Positions 45,614-54,536 of a stretch of 64,000 nt of DNA are shown piece after piece. Under the pieces are notes generated by a model, which saw nothing but the letters and a program-made list of their open reading frames with translations, searched no databases and was not told where the DNA came from. The first letter of the stretch is position 1. Each line of letters begins with the position of its first letter. A program made the position numbers and the translations under genes. This stretch comes from Anaerolineae bacterium (GTDB lineage Bacteria > Chloroflexota > Anaerolineae > Anaerolineales > UBA11579): the NCBI GenBank assembly GCA_004297445.1, contig SCUK01000077.1, positions 19,636 through 83,635 on the forward strand, in the 5' to 3' direction.

Positions 45614-46666
45614 ATGAAGCGATTGATGTTAGTAGGTGCAATCCTGCTGGCGGGGGCGCTGGCGCTTGGTTGGCAGACCCAGCCAGCCCTGGCTGTGGAG
45701 CCGCAGCAGGACGATTTGGTGGCGCGCGGCGAGTACCTGGTCTATATTGCTGGGTGCGTTGGCTGCCACACGCCGCTATTGCCGGACTCGTTCGAAATCG
45801 ATACCAGCCGCTTGTTTGCAGGCGGGGTCCCGTTCGAACTGGGCCCGCTGGGTGTGGTGTTCACCAAGAACTTGACCGCAGACGTTGAAACCGGTTTGGG
45901 CGGGTGGACAGATGAGGAAATCAAGACCGCGATCAAGACCGGCGTAAGCCGGGATGGGTTGCATCTGTTTCCCATCATGCCCTACACCACGTTCATGAAC
46001 ATGGCGGATGCGGACGTGGATGCCATCGTGGCCTATTTGCGTACTGTGCCTGCTGTGAACAACGCTGTACCGCGGACGCAAATCCTGCCGCCGGAAGCCC
46101 TGCCGCAACTGCCGTACCTGACCGGCATCGTTGCGCCGGAGCCCTCGGACACCGCGGCGCGCGGTCAGTATTTGTTGACTTCGGTCATCGCGTGCACGGA
46201 CTGCCATACACCTGTGAATCCCGAAACGGGCGCGCCGCTCTTTGAGCAATATCTGAGTGGCGGTCAGCCGTTTGAAGGGCCGTGGGGTATTGTGTACGGC
46301 GGCAACATCACGCCGCACGAGACGACGGGCATTGGCTCCTGGACGGATGACGAAATCGAGCGCGTGATTCGGGAAGGCGTGAGGCCCGACAACCGCGTGG
46401 TGGTTCTGATGCCGACCATGGAGTTCTCGCACCTGACGGACGACGATGTCGCGGCCATCATCCACTATCTGCGCAATGACGTCCAGCCCGTTGAACGGTT
46501 GGTGCCGGAAGCGGCCCTCAATGAAGGGTTCCTTATCTACGCGGAGCCTGAAGCAACCGGCGGCGGGCCCGCCAGCCCGGTCGTATTGGGTGTGGTCATT
46601 GTGGCGCTGCTGTTGATCGTGGGGGTGGGCGTGGCGCAAAGCAACAAGAAGAAGACCGCGGGATAA
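45614..46666 (+). CDS. membrane-anchored diheme cytochrome c
   Basis: The 350-residue protein has a signal peptide (about 1-27), two c-type haem motifs CVGCH (48-52) and CTDCH (194-198), and a C-terminal membrane helix (VVLGVVIVALLLIVGVGVA). Each half repeats the pattern of alcohol/gluconate-dehydrogenase cytochrome subunits (NLTADVETGLGGWTDEEIKTAI; NITPHETTGIGSWTDDEIERVI). It probably carries electrons on the outer face of the membrane, but the donor is unknown. GAGGAGG precedes the ATG. It follows the cyclase by 18 nt and ends at a strong bidirectional terminator facing the sulfur cytochrome operon. Confidence 0.88.
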   Translation: MKRLMLVGAILLAGALALGWQTQPALAVEPQQDDLVARGEYLVYIAGCVGCHTPLLPDSFEIDTSRLFAGGVPFELGPLGVVFTKNLTADVETGLGGWTDEEIKTAIKTGVSRDGLHLFPIMPYTTFMNMADADVDAIVAYLRTVPAVNNAVPRTQILPPEALPQLPYLTGIVAPEPSDTAARGQYLLTSVIACTDCHTPVNPETGAPLFEQYLSGGQPFEGPWGIVYGGNITPHETTGIGSWTDDEIERVIREGVRPDNRVVVLMPTMEFSHLTDDDVAAIIHYLRNDVQPVERLVPEAALNEGFLIYAEPEATGGGPASPVVLGVVIVALLLIVGVGVAQSNKKKTAG

Positions 46667-46685
46667 TCCCCCGGCGAAGATAACA

Positions 46686-46719
46686 AAAATCGGGCGGTGG
46701 ACCTCCACCGCCCGATTTT
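46686..46719. terminator. bidirectional intrinsic terminator
   Basis: A 15-bp perfect stem (46686-46700 with 46705-46719, 4-nt loop) is flanked by A on the left and TTTTG on the right. It ends the kinase - cyclase - cytochrome operon on the plus strand and can also end the YeeE operon transcribed from the other side. Confidence 0.85.
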
Positions 46720-46767
46720 GATTTAACTCCCAGTCAGTTCCACATTTCAACTGTTCCATCGACGCGC

Positions 46768-46799
46768 TGGACTGCCCAGATAACCAACCGGGCAGTCCA
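46768..46799. repeat. inverted repeat downstream of the YeeE-rhodanese gene
   Basis: TGGACTGCCC (46768-46777) and GGGCAGTCCA (46790-46799) form a 10-bp stem with a 12-nt loop, 30 nt after the minus-strand stop. Without a T tract it may serve as an mRNA 3'-end barrier. Confidence 0.4.
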
Positions 46800-46829
46800 T
46801 GCACAGAGAAAAGGGGAGAAATCTATTAA

Positions 46830-48062
46830 TTAGCCGCAACCGCCGCCGGATGGACCGCGCTTGAGTTCGAGTTTCACTTTGGGGGTAAAAACGAACTCGT
46901 AGTCATGGATGTTTGGCGCGGCAGCCGGTATGCGGGCACCGAGAGCCGCCGAAAAGGCGTGGCGCAGCGTATCGTCACCCTCGGTGAAGAGCGCCGGGTC
47001 ATACGAAGTGGTTTCGGCGTCAAACAGCGCCAGCCAGTAATTCATACCACCTTCGAGGATGTAGACATTGGCGACGTTCTCAGCAACGAGAGTCTTCCAC
47101 GCTTCAGTGGCAGCGCCTTCGTCATTGCTGATGAGGACAAACACGGTATTGGCGGGCTCCAGCAGGTAGGAATCTACCGCAGCGGGGATGTCCGCCAAGG
47201 GGACGTTTACGGCATCCACCAAATGGAACAGGTTGTAATCGGCTTCGGAACGAACGTCGAGTAGTTTAACAATCAGTTTGCGGTCCTGCTGCAGCTCCAG
47301 GACCTCGGCAGGGTGAATCTGAACTTCGCGAGCGTCCAGTTGTGGCTGACGAACAGCCGAAATGCGGTCCCACTTGTCGGCGGTGGTGGGCTGGCCGATG
47401 AGGAGAACGGCTATGGCTACCAAGACCAGTGCGCCGGCGCCAATCACGCGCAATCGGGGTTCGGCCTTGAGGTCGCGCTTGCCGAAGATGCGTTCCAGTT
47501 GTTCGCTGCCCCAGAACATGAAGAGCGCCATCAAGACGACGCCGACAACGACCCAACCGGTGGGGACGCTTAGCCAATCCATGATGGTAAGGCGTCCCAT
47601 GTATGACGAGTTGAAGAAGCCATCAAACAGAGAAACGGACTCACCGAACACGAAGATGCCGAAGAAGACACCGCCGAGGAAGAAGATGCCATCGAGCTTG
47701 GCAGTGGCGGCGGCGACGATGGAGGTGCCGGGGCAGAAGCCGCCAACGATGAAGCCGACGCCCATGATGAGGCCGCCGATGATCCCCGGCCACAAATAGG
47801 TGGGGTTGACCCACACCAGGTTGTAGTCCAGCAGGCCAAGACCGGCAGTGAGGAAAATCAACACCATGGCGACGACGATGGCGGTGAACATGACCTTAAG
47901 AACGGTCATGTCCTTGAAATAGAACTGTGCCGCCAGCTTGGGTGAGTGGCCGAAGCCAGAGATTTCCAGGGCATAGCCGAAGGCAAAGCCGATGGCGAGG
48001 TAAACCAGGTAGGCGCCAGCGGTGCCGAGCAGGGTTTGAAGAGGGAGCGGGAAAGGTGCCAT
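46830..48062 (-). CDS. YeeE/YedE-family sulfur transporter fused to a rhodanese-like domain
   Basis: The 410-residue protein has an N-terminal YeeE/YedE (TsuA-like) membrane domain that imports thiosulfate or related sulfur species, with the conserved Cys motif GGFCPGTS. A cytoplasmic rhodanese-like domain follows at about 260-345 (LLDVRSEADYNLFHLVDAVNVPL, VYILEGGMNYWLALF). At the active-site position it reads VFVLISNDEGAATEAW, with no cysteine, so sulfurtransfer by the usual persulfide is not possible there. A C-terminal tail ends GGGCG with one Cys. It lies 9 nt after the second YeeE gene, at the end of a multiheme-cytochrome operon. Confidence 0.85.
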   Translation of the reverse strand: MAPFPLPLQTLLGTAGAYLVYLAIGFAFGYALEISGFGHSPKLAAQFYFKDMTVLKVMFTAIVVAMVLIFLTAGLGLLDYNLVWVNPTYLWPGIIGGLIMGVGFIVGGFCPGTSIVAAATAKLDGIFFLGGVFFGIFVFGESVSLFDGFFNSSYMGRLTIMDWLSVPTGWVVVGVVLMALFMFWGSEQLERIFGKRDLKAEPRLRVIGAGALVLVAIAVLLIGQPTTADKWDRISAVRQPQLDAREVQIHPAEVLELQQDRKLIVKLLDVRSEADYNLFHLVDAVNVPLADIPAAVDSYLLEPANTVFVLISNDEGAATEAWKTLVAENVANVYILEGGMNYWLALFDAETTSYDPALFTEGDDTLRHAFSAALGARIPAAAPNIHDYEFVFTPKVKLELKRGPSGGGCG

Positions 48063-48071
48063 GGCGTCCTC

Positions 48072-48644
48072 CTAGTTCCAGAACTTGCGAAGGGTGTAGG
48101 CGAGGGCGTATGCGCCGCCAAAGACGGCGAACATGAACAGCCAACTGCCAAGCGACAGGACGGCTCCGCCCGAAAGAGCCTGGCCGCTGGTGCAGCCGCG
48201 GGCCAGCCGTGCGCCAAAGCCCATGAACGAGCCACCGACGAAGGCCATCAACCAGCGGGTGCGATTGGTAATCTGCGGACCCTTGTTGGTCTCGAACTTG
48301 ATGCGGCCATTGAACCAGCCGGAGGTGAGGCCGCCAAGGAACACCCCGGCGCTCATGATCACGACCCAGTTGTCGAGGGCGTTGGTGTCGCCGCCAGCCA
48401 TGGTGAGAAGATAGGCGGTGCGGTCCACATGCTCGGGTGCGATCAGGTCTTCTACGAAGACGAGATAGCGGTTGAGGCCGCCGGATGCGCCGAGGCCGTT
48501 GCCGGTGACGAAGAAGGCGGTGAAGAGGACGAGCCCGAGGACCAGGCCGCCGAGGTATGGGTGGACATAAGGCTTGGGGACGCGGCGGACGCGGGTTTTT
48601 GTCGCGAGGCCGGACTTTTCCTGTACCTGTGCTGCGGTTGTCAT
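48072..48644 (-). CDS. YeeE/YedE-family sulfur transporter subunit
   Basis: The 190-residue membrane protein has the family signature GFGARLARGCTSGQALSGGA with the conserved cysteine that passes thiosulfate along the pore, and about five hydrophobic segments. It is half the size of a full TsuA-type transporter and probably pairs with the YeeE half encoded 9 nt downstream. An N-terminal cytoplasmic extension of about 25 residues is basic. It stands 39 nt after the heptaheme cytochrome gene. Confidence 0.85.
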   Translation of the reverse strand: MTTAAQVQEKSGLATKTRVRRVPKPYVHPYLGGLVLGLVLFTAFFVTGNGLGASGGLNRYLVFVEDLIAPEHVDRTAYLLTMAGGDTNALDNWVVIMSAGVFLGGLTSGWFNGRIKFETNKGPQITNRTRWLMAFVGGSFMGFGARLARGCTSGQALSGGAVLSLGSWLFMFAVFGGAYALAYTLRKFWN

Positions 48645-48683
48645 GTGCTATTCCTTTCTCTGTAACTATGGTTCTCTGTTGCT

Positions 48684-51410
48684 TTAGCGCTCTGTGTGCG
48701 CTTCTACTTCGTCCCAGCCCAAAATCATGCCTTTGATACCAGCCAGCGGTTCATGACCGGTGGTGGTGAGGTACACATGGGCAATGATGAAGGCGGCGAA
48801 GGTCCAGGCGATGAGGGTGTGGAATGGCCCCAGGAAGGGCAAGCCGCCAAGACGCTGGGCGAGTTCCGGCCAGCGCTGGGCGCCCCACATCAGTGCTCCG
48901 GTGACGATTTGCAGAGGCAGCAGGACATTGAGGATGCCAAAGTACGTGACCTTCTGAAGCGGGTTGAGTTTGTTGGCGGGAGTCTTCTCGAAGGGGTGCG
49001 GGTCACCGCGGAAGATGCCGCGGATGTAGAAGAGGGCTTGCTCCACGGCCTGGTCAAAGAACCCGTAGGGGCGGGGGATGTACTGGCGAATCTCGCCGCT
49101 GACGAGGTGATAGAAGAGTGACAGGGCGGCATTGAGCACTAGCAGGGCGGCGAGGACGTTGTGGATGATGACCACGCCGTTGAACCAGAGCGCGCCGAGC
49201 ATGTCCGGTTTGTGGATGATGAGACCCGTGACCAGCAGGATGAGGATGGTGAAGGTCTGGAGCCAGTGCCAGAAACGCTCGTAGACCGAATACATGTAGA
49301 CGCGGCGGGTAGCGGGGGCGGCGTGCGGCTGGCGGCGTGCGGCAATGACGCGAAGGGCAGCGTGGGTGGAGACGGCACCGACGGTGCCGAGGAGGGCTAG
49401 GACGCCGAACCAATCCACCCAGGTGACGCTGTGACGACCGAGGATATAAAGCCCATCCTGGTCCGGGGCGGGTACGAAGGCGAGACTGCCGTCTTCTGCG
49501 GCGGCGATGGTTCCGGTGATGCTGGTGTTGGCGCCGGGAACAAACTCGGGTAACACGCCGCCGGGGATGTACCCAGCCAGTTGGGTTGTGGCGGTGAGCG
49601 CAGAGTCCTGGCTGTGGCAGGACTGGCACTCGCGGGTAGCCCAGTCACCATTGGTGATATTGTGATTGATGCTATACGGCTGAACTTCGGCCACGATGCG
49701 AGGATCGTTGAGGCCAAGGGATTGGAGTCGGGCGGTGATGAGGGCGGTCTTGGCGTCGGTGTCCAGACGCAATTCCACCTCGCTTAATTGCCCATCCCCG
49801 TCTGCGTCAAAGACATCCAGGATTTGCTGAGGATGGCGGCCATTCTCCAGCCAGGCGGCTTGCAGGTCCAGCAGGCGAACCGGGCGAGCAGGCTCGCTGT
49901 AAACCCAGTACCAGCTGGTGACGAGGTTGTAGGGAGCCAATGCAGAGTCTCCGTCTACGGTTTGCCGCTGGAGGATAACGGGCTCATAACCGGTGATGAG
50001 ACTGGCCGGGTCCGCGGGGTCGCCTTCCACGCCGCGGTATTCCGTGAGCGGTTCGGCGGCAGCGGTGAGAACCGTCCAATCGCGCGATTGAATCGCGGGG
50101 GCGTACATCTGCGGGGCGTGACAGGTCTCACAGGCGAGGGCATCGGTGTGGCGGTCGGCGTAAGGCAACCACGTGTGGCTGGCAGTCGCGTCGTGGCAGG
50201 AGTCGCAACGGCGCATGGTGTTCCATAGTTCGGGCGCCACCGCACTTTGTGTGCTCTCGCCGCGGGCGAATTCGTGAAGCGGCTGGTAGAGATAGTCGGA
50301 CAGTTCGAGACGGCGCGGGTCAAAGATGAGATGGTCGGGTTGTTCAGCGGCGTCGCGCTGGGTGAAGACCGGGTTGTTGAGCGAATAGTGACAATCTACA
50401 CACTCCAGGCCGCGCTCCATGTGGATGTCCCACGTGCGGGTAATGGTGGCCTTATCCTTCAGATTGAGCCCAGAGTTGACGACGCGCTGGCCGGAAAGTA
50501 TCTGGCCGGTGGTGAATGTGCGCCAATCTGAAGTTAGATCGGTGTTGAGGGTAACCGGGGAGCTGAGGTCACTAGCAACCTGACCATGGCACAAGCCGCA
50601 GTTTTCCGCGAGCGGGTCCTGCGGCGTCAGGAGGCCTTCTACCAGCGTGCCATCATCCTGGAAGGCTTCCGGGTTGTAGGTGAAGGATGTGCCCGAAGGT
50701 TCAACGATGGATGTGGCGGCGAGGGTGGCGGTGTTGGCCCAGGCAAAACGACCGGCCTGAAGAGCGGTATCGCGGCTGGCGCTGTCGGGTTTGTCGAGAT
50801 GACAGAGGAAGCAGTTCATCTCCTCAATACCAGATTGTTCCCAATCCCAGGCGCGCAGTGTGCCCGTGCGTTCATTCAGGATGGCAGTTTCAGGGTTCGA
50901 GGCGTTGGTCCCGAGTGAAGTGAGTGCAACCCCGGAGCGGCTGAATTGCGCCGGCCCACCACCCACATGACGGCTGCCGTAAAGCATCAGCCAGCCTGCG
51001 GTGGTCAGGTCGATGCGTTCATCGCCTTCGGGGGAAAGGTAGCGGTAGGCAAGGGGATTCCACTTGCCGAAAACGCCATTGCTGGTATCCCAGGGGCGTG
51101 CGCCTTCCAGTGCGCCGGGATCGGTGAACTCATTCAGACCGGCGGCGGCATGGAACGAGTGGCTGCTGATGAAGTCTGTGTTATGGCATTGGCCGCAGGT
51201 TTGCAGCGTGGAGATGGGTTGGCCGGAATCGCGGACATTGACACCCTCTCGGTCCAGCAGGGCAAAGGTGGGATGGATGGTCAGGTCTTGGCCCGGCTCA
51301 ACCGGCGCGGCATCGCCGTAGGCGGCCGTGATGGTGAGGGAAACGCCACCAAGCGCCAGCACGAGGCTGAGCGCAAGGCGGAATGTGCGGGAAGGGATGA
51401 AAGTTCGCAT
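48684..51410 (-). CDS. heptaheme cytochrome c fused to a cytochrome b membrane domain
   Basis: The 908-residue protein has a signal peptide (about 10-32) and seven CxxCH motifs starting at residues 72, 200, 271, 337, 402, 427 and 595. A canonical EF-hand loop DADGDGQLSEVE (535-546) lies between haems six and seven. After about residue 670 come several membrane helices of the b561/FdhC type with paired histidines (FWHWLQTF, GLIIHKPD, VVIIHNVLAAL, FHTLIAWTFAAFIIAH). This suggests a quinol-oxidising membrane module feeding a periplasmic haem wire. I start at the ATG at 51410, 10 nt after the octaheme gene; an 84-codon frame extension overlaps that gene and is not used. Confidence 0.85.
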   Translation of the reverse strand: MRTFIPSRTFRLALSLVLALGGVSLTITAAYGDAAPVEPGQDLTIHPTFALLDREGVNVRDSGQPISTLQTCGQCHNTDFISSHSFHAAAGLNEFTDPGALEGARPWDTSNGVFGKWNPLAYRYLSPEGDERIDLTTAGWLMLYGSRHVGGGPAQFSRSGVALTSLGTNASNPETAILNERTGTLRAWDWEQSGIEEMNCFLCHLDKPDSASRDTALQAGRFAWANTATLAATSIVEPSGTSFTYNPEAFQDDGTLVEGLLTPQDPLAENCGLCHGQVASDLSSPVTLNTDLTSDWRTFTTGQILSGQRVVNSGLNLKDKATITRTWDIHMERGLECVDCHYSLNNPVFTQRDAAEQPDHLIFDPRRLELSDYLYQPLHEFARGESTQSAVAPELWNTMRRCDSCHDATASHTWLPYADRHTDALACETCHAPQMYAPAIQSRDWTVLTAAAEPLTEYRGVEGDPADPASLITGYEPVILQRQTVDGDSALAPYNLVTSWYWVYSEPARPVRLLDLQAAWLENGRHPQQILDVFDADGDGQLSEVELRLDTDAKTALITARLQSLGLNDPRIVAEVQPYSINHNITNGDWATRECQSCHSQDSALTATTQLAGYIPGGVLPEFVPGANTSITGTIAAAEDGSLAFVPAPDQDGLYILGRHSVTWVDWFGVLALLGTVGAVSTHAALRVIAARRQPHAAPATRRVYMYSVYERFWHWLQTFTILILLVTGLIIHKPDMLGALWFNGVVIIHNVLAALLVLNAALSLFYHLVSGEIRQYIPRPYGFFDQAVEQALFYIRGIFRGDPHPFEKTPANKLNPLQKVTYFGILNVLLPLQIVTGALMWGAQRWPELAQRLGGLPFLGPFHTLIAWTFAAFIIAHVYLTTTGHEPLAGIKGMILGWDEVEAHTER

Positions 51411-51420
51411 GATGGTGTAC

Positions 51421-52854
51421 CTAATTGCCGGAAGTTTCAAAGTCGCGACCGCCCCACTCGATGGGGTCGCCGGGGTAGCCGAGGGCCTGCCAGTCAAAAC
51501 GCCCGTTCTCGCTGTGGCAGGAGGTGCATTGCAGGGCGTTCTCTTTGGGCTGGACCATGTGGGCCAGTGGCCAGTACATCTGGGTTTCCGTGAAGCCGAC
51601 TTCGCCACTCCAGGGAAGGCCGATGGTCTCCATGCCCTTTTCGAAGGCAGCGTACCAGTCAAAGTTCACCCAGTACTCGCCCACGGTCTGGGGTTGGACG
51701 AGATAGTTGTAGACCGGGTCATAGGGCTGGTTGGCGGTGTGCACCTTGAAGGGCCAAATGAGGGCGTTGGGGTCGCTGATGTCGCCGAGGGGCTGGTTGA
51801 TTTCCGTAACGCCGTCCGTGTCAATCGGATCACCCAACAGGTAGCGGTCACCAGTGCCGTTCCACCAGAGGTAGGTGGGAACAAAATTGGCTTCGTAGAC
51901 AAAAGAGCCCTTAATTTTCAGGTAGAGATGGGCGTCTTCGGGAATGTCCTGCCCGGCGGTTGACCAGTCCCAATCCATCTTGGTGGCATCGCGGACGGCA
52001 CCTTGCGGAACGTGGCAGGTCTCACAGGCAATGGAGTCGAGGTGGGAATTGATGCGCTGGTCTTCGTGGGGGGCAACGGCGTGGCAATCGGTGCAGTAAA
52101 CCTGATTCTCGTCATCTGTACTCACGGAAAGCGAGCGCCCGCTGATGATGTGGTCTTCGGTGCGATGGCAGTCGATGCATTGAAAGTCGAGACGGCCCAT
52201 GTGGACGTCGATGGCTTCCGTGGGGAAGTAGAGAGTCTGGTCCAGGTCGCCATGCTTGACGGCATTGCCGCCACCGCCGTTGAAGTGGCAGGCGCCACAA
52301 TTTTCGCGGGTGGGAAGGGCGACGCTCTGGGCCGCGGCGAGGAGGTCCACGCCTTCCACCGGGAGGCCGGAGTTCCCCTTGACATAGCCGCCACTGGTGT
52401 CATGACAGGCAAGGCAGTCAATATTCTCGGGGTTTTCGAAATCGAAAGTGGCGTCCGAAAAGCCGTAACCGGCGTGGCAGGAGGTACAGCCAGTCCAGTT
52501 GGACTGGATGCCGATGCAGTAGTTGTTAATCTGATTCTTCTTGCCGATGGTGACGGGTTCGTCGCGGCCGGGGAGCATGACGGGGTCACCTTCCCAGGTG
52601 TAGTGCACGGATTGGAGCATTTGCTCTCCGGCATCCGGGTGGCAATCCAGACAGGCGCGGGTTACGTCGGAGCCGGTTTCGAATGGACCCTTAATGATAC
52701 TGGAATGGTCCGTGTGCGCGACGTGAGTTGGCACGTTGGCCCAGGGGTCGTCCAAGGGTGCGGCCTCTACGGGCCAGAAGGCCAGCAGGGGAATCAGGAT
52801 AACGGCGGCCGTAACAACAAGACCGAGAAGCCAGATGTATTTGAATTCACGCAT
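51421..52854 (-). CDS. octaheme c-type cytochrome, tetrathionate reductase (OTR) family
   Basis: The 477-residue exported cytochrome has a signal or anchor helix (about 7-28) and eight CxxCH motifs starting at 68, 123, 147, 186, 226, 254, 277 and 443. OTR-family sequence appears around them (GPFETGSDVTRACLDCH, GKKNQINNYCIGIQSNW, GCTSCHAGYG, NCGACHFNGGGG, VKHGDLD, DVHMGRLDF). Shewanella OTR reduces tetrathionate and also nitrite and hydroxylamine in vitro. The co-encoded cytochrome b module and sulfur transporters favour a sulfur-oxyanion role, but nitrogen compounds are possible. I start at the ATG at 52854; the longer frame runs into the intergenic region. Confidence 0.88.
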   Translation of the reverse strand: MREFKYIWLLGLVVTAAVILIPLLAFWPVEAAPLDDPWANVPTHVAHTDHSSIIKGPFETGSDVTRACLDCHPDAGEQMLQSVHYTWEGDPVMLPGRDEPVTIGKKNQINNYCIGIQSNWTGCTSCHAGYGFSDATFDFENPENIDCLACHDTSGGYVKGNSGLPVEGVDLLAAAQSVALPTRENCGACHFNGGGGNAVKHGDLDQTLYFPTEAIDVHMGRLDFQCIDCHRTEDHIISGRSLSVSTDDENQVYCTDCHAVAPHEDQRINSHLDSIACETCHVPQGAVRDATKMDWDWSTAGQDIPEDAHLYLKIKGSFVYEANFVPTYLWWNGTGDRYLLGDPIDTDGVTEINQPLGDISDPNALIWPFKVHTANQPYDPVYNYLVQPQTVGEYWVNFDWYAAFEKGMETIGLPWSGEVGFTETQMYWPLAHMVQPKENALQCTSCHSENGRFDWQALGYPGDPIEWGGRDFETSGN

Positions 52855-52895
52855 GGTTAAAAGTCGCTTTCTCTGTGCGGACTCTAGTTGTCCAA

Positions 52896-52973
52896 ATTGT
52901 AGGGTTAAGTCGTTTGTGAAATCAGGGACAAATGTCCTGCAACCCGAGTGGCATGTATCCTTATTCGGATAAG
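52896..52973 (-). promoter_or_regulatory. promoter and operator candidates of the octaheme cytochrome operon
   Basis: On the minus strand TACAAT (52896-52901) is a possible -10 box 41 nt before the ATG. Upstream are a near-perfect inverted repeat CAGGGACA-AA-TGTCCTG (plus strand 52924-52939) and a second one, CTTATTCGGATAAG (52960-52973). TGCCACTCGGGTTGCA (52953 to 52938 on the minus strand) fits the sigma-54 pattern except that the second G of GG is C. Which of these is used is not decided by sequence. Confidence 0.4.
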
Positions 52974-53013
52974 CGAATATAGGAATAGGAAAATGGGGAT
53001 TCGCCGGACTGGA

Positions 53014-53019
53014 TATAAT
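53014..53019 (+). promoter_or_regulatory. -10 box of the mmsA-like gene
   Basis: TATAAT lies 26 nt before the ATG at 53046, with GAGG at 53036-53039 as ribosome-binding site. No clear -35 element is seen. Confidence 0.5.
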
Positions 53020-53045
53020 GCGGCAATTCCCAGACGAGGTGCAGG

Positions 53046-54524
53046 ATGACCAAGCCGGTAGAAGTGATGAACTACGTGGGCGGCGCGTGGACGATGGCCA
53101 GCGGAATGGAAACGCTCCCGGTGGTGAATCCGGCCACGCAGGAAACGCTCGGGCAGGTGCGATTCTCAACCGGAGCTGATGTAGCGGAAGCGACCGCGGC
53201 GGCGCTGCGGGCACTGCCAGGCTGGCGGTCGACCCCGGCTACCGAGCGAATCCAGTTCCTCTTTGCGCTCAAGCAGCGCATGGAAGCAGCGTTCGACGAC
53301 CTAGCCCGCACAATCACCATGGAGTGCGGAAAGACGCTTGATGAAGCACGCGGCGAAATGCGGCGGGCGATCGAAAACGTCGAGGTGGCCTGCGGCATCC
53401 CATTGATGATGCAGGGGGACGTGTCCGAAGATATTGCCGCGGGGATTGACGAACTGATGATTCGACAGGCGGTAGGCGTGTGTGCCATCATTGCGCCATT
53501 TAATTTCCCGGGAATGATCCCGTTCTGGTTCCTGCCCTATGCCATCGCCTGTGGCAACACAGTCATTGTCAAACCTTCGGAGCGGGTGCCGCTGACGATG
53601 CAGAAGGTGTTTGGCTTGCTGGACGGACTGGGGCTGCCAGCGGGCGTGGTCAACCTGGTAAATGGGGCCAAAGATGCCGTGGATGCGATTCTCGACCACC
53701 CGGACATTAAAGCTGTCAGTTTTGTGGGCTCCACGGCCGTGGCGAGGCATGTCTATGCGCGCGGGGCGCAAAGCGGCAAACGGGTGCAGGCGCAGGGCGG
53801 AGCGAAGAATCCCATCATCGTGCTGCCGGACGCGGAGCAAGATGTGACGACAAAAATCGTTGCCGATTCGGCGTTTGGCTGCGCCGGTCAACGGTGCCTG
53901 GCGGCTTCGCTGACCATCACCGTGGGCGAGGCAGGCGGCTGGTTCACCGAAGCCATCGCCGAAGCAGCCGCCACGCGGCAGGTGGGCTATGGCCTGGATG
54001 ACGGCGTGCAAATGGGAACGGTCATCAACCACCTCAGCCGGGAACGGGTCGAGGGATTGATTGGAACAGGCGAGAGGGAGGGCGCAGAGATATTGGTGGA
54101 TGGACGGGGAACGGTGATACACGGCTATGAACGGGGCAGTTTTGTCCGGCCCACGGTGCTGCGCGGGCTGCCCGCGGGCGGCGAACTGGCGCGAACGGAA
54201 ATCTTCGGGCCGGTGCTCGGCCTAATGCACGTGAAGACGATTGAAGAAGCCATTGGGCTGGTGAACTCAGGACAGTATGGAAATATGGCGTGCCTGTTTA
54301 CCAGCAGTGGGGCCGCGGCGCGCCAATTCCGTAACCAGGCAGACTCCGGGAATATCGGAATCAATATCGGGGTGGCGGCGCCGATGGCGTTCTTCCCGTT
54401 CAGCGGTTGGAAGGAATCATTCTTTGGGACGCTGCATGGGCAGGGGCGGCATGCGGTCGAGTTCTTCACCCAGACGAAGGTGGTTGTAGAACGCTGGCCG
54501 AGCGAGTGGACGAGAAGATTCTAG
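53046..54524 (+). CDS. mmsA: CoA-acylating methylmalonate-semialdehyde dehydrogenase
   Basis: The enzyme oxidises methylmalonate or malonate semialdehyde to propionyl- or acetyl-CoA with NAD+ and loss of CO2, in valine, beta-alanine and inositol breakdown. The 492-residue protein has the MmsA features [55 protein letters not shown] (where other aldehyde dehydrogenases have the catalytic Glu) and the catalytic Cys284 in [11 protein letters not shown]. The missing Glu and the conserved Asn are typical of CoA-acylating members. It converges with the LysM gene, 12 nt between stops. Confidence 0.93.
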   Translation: MTKPVEVMNYVGGAWTMASGMETLPVVNPATQETLGQVRFSTGADVAEATAAALRALPGWRSTPATERIQFLFALKQRMEAAFDDLARTITMECGKTLDEARGEMRRAIENVEVACGIPLMMQGDVSEDIAAGIDELMIRQAVGVCAIIAPFNFPGMIPFWFLPYAIACGNTVIVKPSERVPLTMQKVFGLLDGLGLPAGVVNLVNGAKDAVDAILDHPDIKAVSFVGSTAVARHVYARGAQSGKRVQAQGGAKNPIIVLPDAEQDVTTKIVADSAFGCAGQRCLAASLTITVGEAGGWFTEAIAEAAATRQVGYGLDDGVQMGTVINHLSRERVEGLIGTGEREGAEILVDGRGTVIHGYERGSFVRPTVLRGLPAGGELARTEIFGPVLGLMHVKTIEEAIGLVNSGQYGNMACLFTSSGAAARQFRNQADSGNIGINIGVAAPMAFFPFSGWKESFFGTLHGQGRHAVEFFTQTKVVVERWPSEWTRRF

Positions 54525-54536
54525 AGGGCTGGCAGG

